Shown: piece after piece, positions 40,817 through 52,800 of the stretch
How the letters are laid out: each line of letters opens with the position of its first letter
How positions within the stretch are numbered: the first letter of the stretch is position 1
Assembly (NCBI GenBank): GCA_030141605.1
Contig: JAQGDQ010000136.1
Location: 372,001 to 436,000, forward strand
Length of the DNA: 64,000 nt
DNA from: Tubiluchus corallicola
Lineage: Eukaryota; Priapulida; Priapulimorpha; Priapulimorphida; Tubiluchidae
Reading direction: 5' to 3'
Made by a program: the position numbers and the translations under genes
Notes under the pieces: generated by a model
Told to the model about the DNA's origin: nothing
The model's database searches: none
Seen by the model: the letters and a program-made list of their open reading frames with translations, nothing else

Positions 40817-43800
40817 CCTCTCTCTCTCCCCTGCCCTTCACTTTCACACTCTCTCCCCTGCCCTTCACTTTCACACTCTCTCCCCCTACCTCCCATCCTT
40901 TCCCAATGTGACAGAGACAGTTTGCAAGATTTGATCAAACCCAAGATTTTTATCAGATTCAACATGATAAATAACACTGCAGCTGAGATGAACAACTGAA
41001 AAAATGCTCTTTTTAACAACTATAATATACGTTTAGAAAACGTTATTAATGTCAGCATTACCAAGTTCAATGTTCACAAATTTTCTTATCAATAGATACT
41101 TGCAATACCTCTAATAATACTTAGAAATTGACCTATCTATGAAAAGGTCAACGTACCATCCATAAGAGTTTGACCCTCGAAATAAGGCAGGTTTATGTGT
41201 GTTTCATGAAGCGGTTTGCCAAAAAGTGGTTCGGTGATAAAGTCTTCACCTAGTTAACAGATGGCAATACATAACACAAAAGAACTAACGAAAATCCTTT
41301 GGTAGAAAAATAAGAAAACTGCATGTAAATCAAAAGCTTGAATATTAAAACGAAGAAAAATTTTCTATATGAAATTTGATGTATACAAAACTTAATAAAA
41401 CCTAAATTTAAAGAAAGCCAAAAGCAGATAATTCAAACTTTTCAGAGTTTTTGGAAAAATTTCTCCTTATTCGGCACAAAACTATGTGAAAGCTTTTTAT
41501 TAATAAAAAAAAATCGATCGATGAATAGCAAGACATGCAAGTGTTTTAGCAAAAACAGCTCCACAAAGCATACCTAGCAAACCATAGCAAAGCATGCCTA
41601 GAATACCAGCAGATGCAAAGGAAAAGCATGATAGAAAATTAGATTAACCTAAAAACTGGTACGTGCAGTGCCCTCTGGCAGTCATCCATTTTAACTCTAA
41701 TTATGTTACTAAACGAGCAGTGACATCGAACAGAATATCATCAAGCTGGAGGTCATACAGAAGTGGAAAAATGCATTCATCACATTTCAACAAACTTTTT
41801 ACTAACCCACAGATGAACCAACTACCTCTCAGTTTTAATCATGTTTAAAATTTTAACTATAGCAATAAACCAAAATTGGCAAGTTTTCATAATGAAGAGA
41901 AAAATACCAACAATATATGAAAAATGGAGGCCTTATCTCAAATTGCTGCAGCAATAGCTTACAAAAACAGAAAGGTCCCAGGCACATAACAGGTGGACAC
42001 ATTTAGAAATATCTTTACATACACAATGAAGATTCACCAAACCATATGAAAAATAAACATGATAAGGAAGAGTTATTGTAAATAAAATGGAGTATAATTA
42101 AAACCCTCAAGTCTACCAAATATGAGGTAAAAATGCCATAACCTAGGACAGATGATCAATGATTAACGAAAGAAACTCTAGATCAAACGTTAGATCAAAT
42201 ATTGCAAGCTGTTATTAAGTCACACAACTACAGGCGCATTCACTGTTAGCCATACACACAATGCAAACTCACTCATTACCATATCCTTAACACTGCCTGT
42301 GACTAACCACACTCAACACATGAAATAAATCAACTACACAGTAACAAATTCAATAATTCTGCTTAGAAATGACAAGACTTTATGTTAACAAAAACATAAA
42401 TGACATGAACATAACATAATTTATTCGGAAGTTTCAGCAGAGGCTGACCAGTCATTTTTGGCCAATTTGTGTCCAAAAAAACAAAAGATAACGAATCAAA
42501 TAATTAAACTGCAAAAATATAAACAAATTACTTGCTGTTTAATTATAAGAACCATTCTGTTTTATCATTTCTTAGACAGATTGCCTGAAATGGTTGCCAA
42601 GTGATTGAAACTGTTCTGAATAACTATATTGTGTTCACAACATTGTTGATGTTTTGGTTTTTAAATTTTAGTACCCTAAACTATAAAATGATTGACCACT
42701 TTAAGAGCATTAGTAATTACTTATTCAAATATTGTGTCTGGATATTTCGTGCTTCTTTCTGAGCAAATCTTTATTTTATATTTTTAAGCAAACATAAGAT
42801 GTTTAACCACTTCTTCAAGCCTATGGTTCATATTATGCTGGTGTTGGTACACATATTTTGCAAGCTTTATTCCACAATAACTTAAGTTTATTGTATTAAG
42901 TTTACTGATATAAGAATAAGGCCAGGTATGTATCATAAACGTTCTGTGTAAAAACTGTAAAACTAGTCTAATCTAATGCAAGAAATCATTTTCTGTGCAG
43001 TAAATGTATGTATGCATGTCAATCATGCAACTAGACCCTAACGTGTGTTAGTTGTAAATGTAAATGTTTATATAAAATAGCCCCCTAAATAAAACACAGG
43101 CAATTCATGGCTGAAAACTAATTAGAATTTTCAGGACAAGACAGTATGCAACACTTTCGGACCACAACTACACGTTAGTGTAAAGCCAAAATGTTAATTG
43201 TCATTTTAAATGCCTAACATTATTGACAAGCAACACTTGGCATTAAGAACCTACCTCCTTCATCTTCCGAATCAGACATGAATGTCTCTTGCATGGTTTC
43301 AGGGGCAACCATTTGGTATTTCTCCTCGGTAGTAGTGGTTGTTGTGGTGATAATCGTCGTCTCAGTGACAATCTTCAACGTCTCGACCACAGAGATGTAC
43401 CCGAGGCGCTGTGCAATGGAGATAGCTGACTGACCTCCTTGAGTGAGAGCATTCGGGGAGGCTTTGTGCTTCAATAGTAGGTCTACAACCATGCGGTGCC
43501 CTTGTTGAGCCGCCTGGTGCAGCGGTGTGTAACCAAGCTTAAATAACAAACAATGTCACATAAATATGAACACTGGATATTGCACTTTTAATTATGGGGA
43601 CTTTTAATTATTTACTCTGATTTTTTGACATAACACTTTCACAGAATTGCACATTAACTTTCATGCTACAAAAGCAGATATAGTAAAATGCACAAATTTG
43701 TATGTCCATTTGCCATTAAACTGGAACTTGAAACTGGAAGTTTGGAATCAGTCAAAATGAAACATTTGTTAGATTCAATAAGATTAGCAGCATAAAATCA

Positions 43801-46800
43801 AATTTTTAAATTGCACTGCACACTGGAATGATGTATTAAAATTGAGAATCAAGGCTGTACCGGCTACAAAAAGTATTTCGCCCATTCCAGTCACTCTCAG
43901 TAACATTACTAATTCTTTATTTTTAGAGTTTAAATAAAAAAACTAAAAAGACACAGCTTTCATAAACCATATTTCTGACAATAACAAGACATCTTTCTAA
44001 ACAAATCTATAAAAGACTAAGAAATATCCTGGCAAAGATAATGCACTAACAGCTTGGAAATGATTTAACCAGTTCATATAAACCAGTGCAAAAAAATTCG
44101 AGCAGTAATCATCGGTCATTACATGCGATACCACTAAGCAGCTAACTAAAACTATGGTCATGAACTTATAAAAAGCAATAAGCCTGACATACCACTGTCT
44201 TTGCATCAACAGAAGCTCCATTCTGAATGAGCCACTGTATCATGTTGATTTGTCCAAAGTGACAAGCCACATGAAGAGGGGTATAGCCGGCATTGGTGTA
44301 TGGGTCGATCTCTGCATCATGCTTGAAGAGAAGCTGTGCAACGTTCACTCGATCTTCTTGTGCACAGAGGTGCATGGGTGTCAGACCATTCTGAAATAGT
44401 CAACAATGGTAAACGAGTTAGCCAAAAATTTGCTGCTGTATAGTGAGTGTCCTTAGTGGTTGTGAAACAATATCAAAATAATCAGGTAGGAGTACTGTAA
44501 ATTACAATGAATCATCCACGTCAATAATAATAGTACCAAAAGTCAACTTTTGTTTAAACAAAGTGGAAACTAGATATTAGAAAAGTGTGCACGCCAAATT
44601 TAACTGAAGTAGGTGAAATTTACTAGGTTGGGTGTACAACATAAATTTACAAATTTACGTTGTGCTTTAATTTAACTAACAATAACTTACACTAACCGAG
44701 TAAAGTGTAAACTAGTTTTATCTTTAATTCCTAAAACTAATTATACAATTTATAAACATAATTGCGGAATTTAGCAGGAAAGAAAATATAGTTTATGAAA
44801 ACGAATATACAAATTTGGCAGGTGCTAAAGTTTATGAAAAATTTGAAAAATGTTGAATTTAAATGGATCTTGCATCTGAATGCTAGAAGGTGTTTATACC
44901 GAGTTTGGCTAGCATGTAACTATATGGAATTAGCCCGACACGTTGGGCCAACTATAAAGAAGGCCATGTTTATAAGAGAGCGGACCAAAACTACTTAAAA
45001 CATTTCTTGTTTGAAAAAGTTCAGTTGATTGACTCACTAAGTTCAGTGTGTACTGACTTTGTTCAATACAATAATGCTAGTGATAAAATAATGTAACAAT
45101 AGCGCACCTTTGCTTTAGCATTTACGTCTGCACCATTATCAATGAGTAACACAACCATATCAGTCCAGCCTTCCTGGGATGCGAGGTGAAGAGGCGTAAA
45201 ACCAGCCTTTGATTCAGCATTCGGTTTAGCTCCGTGTTCTAGCAAGGTAGTCGCAATGTCCATCTGATTCTTCTTAGCAGCAATATGTAGAGGAGTGTAG
45301 CCATTCTAAACAAAATTACAGAAAAATGGGAATTAAAAAAGGAAAACTGATGGATTTTGTGAAAAATTTTGAGAAAATATGACTAACTATGCAAACAAAC
45401 TTGTCAGAAGGATTAAAACTGCTTTTTATGTTTGAATGTTAACTCAAATGACCTCAAAACAGTAACACAAATCTGTTATTTACTGGAATTCTGATAAAGC
45501 AATACTACCGAACATGGCTTACTTTATCTACTTCAAGCAAAACGCTAATAGTTAGTGACCCAAGTGAGTCATTATATTTAACAGATGAGTCAATGTGAGA
45601 CGTAAATAAGACAGTATTAATAAGGAAACTTTTCTTACCTTAGCTGCAGCATGAGGAGAAGCTCCTGATTCCAGCAACAATAAAGCAACGTTTACATGAT
45701 CATAATGTGCAGCAACGTGTAATGGAGTGACACCATTCTTGCCCTGTGCGTCTATAGGTGCACCTCGCTGCAGAAGCAAACGTGCCACTTTCATGTTTCC
45801 ATATTTTGCTGCCAGATGGAGAGGAGTAAACCCTTTCTGTAAAATGAAAAATATAACGCTCGATGCATATATATCAATCAGGATTTTACCATTTTGCATG
45901 TTAAATTTGTCAAAAAATATTGATGCCAGCTAAATCAGCTATAGACTAAACAAAATTTCTGGCATCTTTTTGGCACACACACATATATCCTGACCTTTAC
46001 ATGGTTTTTACAATCTCTTCTGTCAAAATCTGTGAGAAAAGTCATTTAAACTCTCATGCAATTGGCGATCACACACAAAATATGTAAAAAGGCCCTCATT
46101 GACAAGCTTGGCTTAGAAAATTAATAAATGAAAAACTATTCACTGAGCATTACAAAAACTACAATACCAATTTTGAGATTTTCAACAATTTTCAATGAAG
46201 TACTTTACTTTGTGCAGTTTCTATAGCATTGTTAATGTTTTACTATTCGAAATTTATACAAAGAAGCAATATAGCATATTACCGTGTTCTCAAATTTTGA
46301 TGCCTCAAACTAATCAATATAACAGTCTTTGCTCTTACTTATGCCAATTCAAATTTAGCCCCATATATCAGTAAACGTTTTACGCTTCACTACCTTGGTT
46401 GTTAGGTCAATTGTGGCACCATGATCGAGCAATACGCTAGCGACCTCTTCCTGCCCTTCCTTGGCAGCGATGTGCAGAGCCGTATAGAGGTCGTTGGTAG
46501 TCGCATCGGGTGACGCACTATGCTGTAACAGTAGCATGACGATATCTGTATTGCCAAGTCGGGCAGCAATGTGTAACGGAGTCTGGTTCTCCTAAAATGT
46601 GACACAATAACAATGAGTGGCTTACAAAAAATAAACACAACAAACTTCTAATACTGGAAAACAAGAGGCAAGCTTATTAAAATAAAACATGAAAGCAATA
46701 TTGAATTCATTCACTTTATTTGCTAGTCATAAATCCTACATTTGAGTTTGCTAAAAAGAAATGCATTAAATACTATATTGCTACCTAAAGAAACCCACAG

Positions 46801-49800
46801 CAATATAAATTATCTTCTACTGGGTTTATGGTTTCTCCTCTTGGCAGTTGCTAAGGGCAACGGGAAGCCAGAATGCAAATGTAATTACATCTATAAAACA
46901 CCAGGAGTAAATGAGAGACTAATCCCAGCTTGGCTGAAATTAATCAACCTAATACAGAATATCATGATGCTTGAACGATGCTAACATTACAAATGCCTGT
47001 GCAAAATGAAATGAAAATCTACTTTATAATACCTAATTATTATTATTAAAAATGTTCTAAGAAACAAAATAATAAATGATCTCACTAAAAGCTAGTTGTT
47101 ACTATTATTAGCATAATGTGAGTGCCATGATACCAAATAAGTTCTAATTTCTCTAATCCGATTTTTTACACAAGTAATTATCAATTTCTACGTCATAAAA
47201 TATTATTAGTCATCTTGTTCATCAAACCTGAGAAAGAGACAGTTCAAAATGTGCAGTTCTTAATAATTTATCTTGATTCACCGAAGCTTTTGCTGCTACA
47301 TTTCATGATGCTTGCAAAAAATCTGGGTGCTTTCGTCAGTAGTTTTCATCCCCATCTTCTTCAACATAGCAGATTCTCAACACACCTTTTGGCCACATAA
47401 AGCCCATAACAGTCAGTCAAGGATAGCTAAACCAACTTTTGCTGCATGCCTTCCCTTATCTTTATTTGCCCTTTATTCTGCTGTCTTTACATTTAATTGC
47501 ATTACTTGTAAAAAAACTAATTCTTACCCTAGCTCGAGCATCCACATTGGCTCCATTGCGTAGCAGAATTCTAATAATGTCTGTCTGATTAGCTCGAGCA
47601 GCAAGGTGCAAAGCGGTCTCCCCGCGCATTGTGGGCGTGTCTGGAGAACTACCTCGCTGAATCAGGTAGATAACGATGTTCATGCAACCCATGAATGAGG
47701 CAACATGGAGTGGAGTCAAGCCAGACTGAAAGTATATAGATAGTTTAAAATATTAAGTGTCAATGTGCTGCATGAAATGGGTTGGTTGCAAAAACTTAGA
47801 AATTTATGTTCTCCAACCAAAGAGTCATTGTGCTTTGAGCAACTAAAGTTTAAGCAGAACTGTCGTTCATTACACATGGTATATACGTAAAGCTCTATAT
47901 AAAGCACAGAAGTGATCTTTTGATGAAGACATTTAATGGCAAAATTTTGGCGCCCTTTTTTGATAGCCAAGTTACCAGAAATTTTTCTATTAAATACAGT
48001 CATACCTCGGTTTTCGAACATCACACTGCTACCAACACGTAAGGTTTTTCCATGCAGGAATAATTATGTTTTTCTTTCTAAGGAATTCTATTATGTTTTT
48101 CTTATCAATAATATCACATCTACTGTTTGAATAAGCATTTTTGCATTATTATATTTCGTTTTAGTAATACTTTACAGTTCATTTAGTGCTTGAGAATGGA
48201 TTATTTGCTCTTACATTATTTCTTGGGAATAAATGAGTCGTACTCAACCAAATCGGTTTTCAAACACTTTTTCGGAACGAATTACGGTCGAAAACCGAGG
48301 TATGACTGTACTTTATCCAAAAAAAACTCGTCATGGTTTTCTTAAAGGCACAGATGCATGATTTCAGTTTAAAACTACAGAATTTCCAGCATATATAGTT
48401 TCAGTAAAGCATTCGGCTCGTTGAATAATCTAATATGGTGCAGACAAAATTTGCAGTTAATGTAACATAATTAAGCAGGTTGGTGACAGCTTTAGGCTCC
48501 ATAAAAATGATCTAGTCACTCAAGTACGAAGGCCTTAGAAGAAAAAAGCCCAAAAGTTAGTTGAAATTTATGCAATTCTGCTTTGGTGAAACACTAAGTG
48601 AGTTATCCTTATCATATATTACATGGGAATAAAAAAGTTCTTAGTACAATACAATGCAAAATATGAGGGTACACAGTACAATGAAATATTTTACAAAAAT
48701 GACCAAGATATAAAACCACAAAAAGTTACCAGAAAGACATTTGTTGCAGAAAACAGGAACTAAAATTAAGAAATTTAATGCACATGGATAAAACTATAAA
48801 GAATAACGATGTCAAAAATGCATAACTTAAAAAAGCAGCAGAAGCATTAAAGCATATTTGCAGTATAGTATTTGTGGATTTTCAAATCATCATAATGGTG
48901 ATCTAAATATTTGAAAATAATCATTATAAAATTTGATATGGAGCAAATGCCGTGAAAAAGAACATCAAGCACTCGCAGAAAAAAAGATGTGCAATAACGA
49001 TAAAGTTACCTGCACATATTCTAGAACAAACTGAAAATAAGATGGAAAGGAAATAAGCAAATCATAACTGCTGCCAGTAAGCAAACAAAAGCTATGATGC
49101 AATTAACAAACATACTGCAGCAAAGTTTGGGAAATTTAAGTTACGATTAAATAATGTGTTTACTGCCTGGTCGTATCTCGGACGAAGGGAAAAAGTGATC
49201 TTTCCCGATCTGGAACTCTGATAGGGGTCAAAAAGTTATATGTAGAAATGAAATGAGAATTATTTAGTCTGCTAAGTTAGAATTGCATAATGCAAGACTG
49301 ATGTGCAAATGTGAACAGTGTTAACATAACACAGGGTTTCTGCTAATCAATAAATGAGTCACAGAACAATCTAAACAGCAGTTAATTTACAATTTACCAG
49401 TTCACTGTTTATCTACAGAAGGCAATAGTTTGGGCAACTCCATCAAAGTAAATCTTCTTCAACACTCATCTCTTGTTGTTACTTATTTTCAAAAAAAGCA
49501 TAAAAACACAAGAGGCTAACAAACTCACTCAAAAAACTGAAACTCAAATCACAGACATACAGCAACATGAAAAGAGAATACATTGGCCAAATGATCTCAT
49601 TCCTACCTCAGTTTTTGCCTCAATCGAGGCTCCATATTTGAGCAGTAACTCCACCACCTTGATGCGGTTCTTCTTGCATGCAATGTGCAGTGGCGTGAAG
49701 CCATTCAGGGCACGTGCGTTCACCTCACATTTCCACTCCAACAACAACTTGGCAACTTTGACATGGCCGTAATGTGCAGCAACATGAAGAGCTGTGAGAA

Positions 49801-52800
49801 AATCCTGAAACAAGCAAAAAATACGATAAGGTTTTCATTTTTGCACCGAGAGGCAAAAAGTCAACAGAAAAATGTACAGAAGTGGTCAAATAAACTGACA
49901 ATTCTGATACAAATGTTTATTACATCTTTAAAACATCGCAAGCCTGTTCAGTTAAAAGAAGAGCCTAAAATAATGCATTTGCAGGCATCTGTCGACATTT
50001 TTATAAACTATCAACTGTACAATCAATTTATATTAATATAAGTTTAGTTGGAAAATATGCTCAAATCATGTCTCATGAATAATGAAAAACACACTGCAAC
50101 AAGTTACAAGCAGCTTTGAATAGGTGCACAAAGTTCTGTACTATCAGTAGTAGACACATGGTTGTTGTCAGAGAATACAAATGACACAGAGGTGTCAAAA
50201 ATCATAATAAAAATAAACAGTTTTATTATTCTCAGACTTGACAAGTGACTATCTTGCATCAGATGAAGGGAATTTTAGTCTGTTTTTGAAATTTTTCATT
50301 GAATAAGCCCAACAAATCCAAAAAATAGCACAGATGAGGTCTTACAACCAAAAACTAAGTTAGTGCCATACCCGTAGGCCTATTTCCTAATGGGGCTAGG
50401 AATGTCTCAAAGTTCTGCCAGAACCAGAACTTTGAAACCGAATTCAAATCGAAGCAATTCTACGTTACTTTCGATACAACCCAATTCCGCACAGTTTTTA
50501 AAAAACCATTTGTTGAGCTTTAGCTGCAGAAGCAATTCGGTAGCGCTTTATTACAAAAGCAAATATACACTCTTTTACCTTTAAATTTTTCCACAAAATT
50601 ACTTAAATCGCCGCCTGTTTTGGTAATTTTGTCCCACTTGATATAAGAAATGTCGCAATATTCAATTTCCTTATATGTGCTCTTCAAATCCTTGAAAGCG
50701 CTCACCACGTTACGACTTAATTGCTACTTTGGGCAAAAATGTTAAGATTTCTTTTATCTTTTTAGCAGAACTAAATAATAGTTTCCACTATTGCAAAACT
50801 GCTGTCAATTGTGCTGCTCACAGCTCAGTCAGGTCATCTGTAATCTTTTTTCATGAAAATCATCAGCTGCTTTATCAATCATCCATAATTTGTGGATCGA
50901 TTATAGTCAAACTAAAAAATCAATATTCAAATTCGATTCGGTTTTGCAAATTGTTTTAAATTTTTTACATTAAGATTCAGATTTGATCAGGATTTGAAAA
51001 TTATTTTAAACTGAGATTCAGATTCAGTAATTTCAGATTCTTGACATCCCTAATGGGGGCAATCATTGGGTATTTTACTGTTACGAAACCAGTTAACTCA
51101 AACTTCTCTTTTTGGAGTATATCTGAATTATTGTTACTGACACTAAACTGACACTGAATGAGTAGAAAAGATCATTCACAGGCAAAACAATACAAGTTTT
51201 ATATATGACAAATAACCATCAAGTTCAATGTTTTACTGTCATTAGCAGCAAATCCTACTAATTAAACATTAGTAAAACGGAACTTAAATGTACTTACGAT
51301 TGTAAGCTCATCCACGGGAGCTTTGTGGTGCAACAAAACCCTAGCGGCTTCAACATGGTCACCTTGGGCGGCCATATGTAAAGGAGTTAGTCCGTTCTTG
51401 GTCTTTGCCGATATTGGCGCCCCTCTTTCTAACAGCAAATCGGCGACCTGATGATGCCCACTGCGTGCAGCACAGTGCAGTGGAGTTAATTCATCCTGTA
51501 GAAGTAACAATGACATTCTAATTAGTTTCATAAATTCTGCTCTTGGTTACCTAGACTATTATACAGCAGTGTTTTTAAATAGTTTTTTACAAAATCCCAA
51601 TAATGAAATATTTGATCTTAGTAGGTTATGTGGTACAGAAGGGGAAAACTAATAACTGATTTTTAACAAAAATTAAACAACCAAACAACAAGTGTTTCCG
51701 AATTTTTTGTCACGAAATTTCTCTCTGACAGGAAACTCACAAGTATGAAATGCCTTGCCAGTTGCTGTCGGCAAAAAATTGCAAACTATCTGACACTAAT
51801 TGAACATGCTTGATAGAGATGGAATGTTTAGTCCAAACGCGTCACTAGTTCGGATAATTCAGTTGACTAGTAACCGACTCCCAGATAATTCTAGTTCAAT
51901 GACAAAAGGTCTGGGTTACAAATACCTGGAATTCGACCCACTCAAGTAAATACATGCACAAACACATGGAATTCGACCCACTCTAGTAAATGCATGTACA
52001 AGTAAATTAGTTAAAAAGCATTATTGCAAAAATAAAATACATACTGCCTATAGTATTTCAATCATATTTCAGTTAAGAAAATCAATATCAAGATCCCAAT
52101 CCAGTAGCCATTGTGCAGCCATTGATTAATATTAACAAAAATTTAGTGCAGCTGAGAAAAAAATCTGTAATCCTCATCCTGCACAAAAACAAACAAACTT
52201 AAAACCTACCCTGGTTTTTACATCAATTAGTCCGCCCTTGTCTAGGATTAAAGTAACCATATTCACTTTTCCCCATTTTGCTGCTACATGCAGTGGGGTG
52301 ATATTATGTCTTGCTCCATAGTTTATATCAGCTCCACGGGTGTGCAAGAGTGCTGCAACATTCGTGTTACCATAATGTGCAGCAATGTGAAGTGGAGTGA
52401 ACCCTGATTTTGACGTGACGTCCGGATTGTGGTCATTCTGCAGCAGTAGTGCAGCCGCCTTGCAGTCGTCTTTTTTGGCAGCGATGTGGAGGGCCGGCAA
52501 CCGGACTTTCCCACGGGTGTCATTCTCTAGGAGTACGGTGACGACCTTTTCATGTCCTTGCTGAAGAGCAACAGCAAGAGGAGTAAAGCCATCCTGAAAA
52601 TTAGAAAATAATAAATTATTAGAACAAAATGAATGTTTTACAACTTTAAATTGTAATCAATTTCATTAACTAGACAATTTAACACTGGAGCAGACAAAAA
52701 AGTTTTAATTTTAATCATGGAAAGTAAAAATACATTTCAGCAGTTGTAAATGAAAAATAATATTAAAGTGTGTTCCAATCTACTGTAAAATAATGTCATT

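Noticed and set aside
40549-41019. Arg-Glu and Ser-Leu repeat ORFs over the CT microsatellite
   Set aside because: Products of a simple repeat read in open frames; not proteins.
47716-48130. ORFs on both strands overlapping the MITE at 47997-48308
   Set aside because: They run across the element border and have no homology or splice logic.
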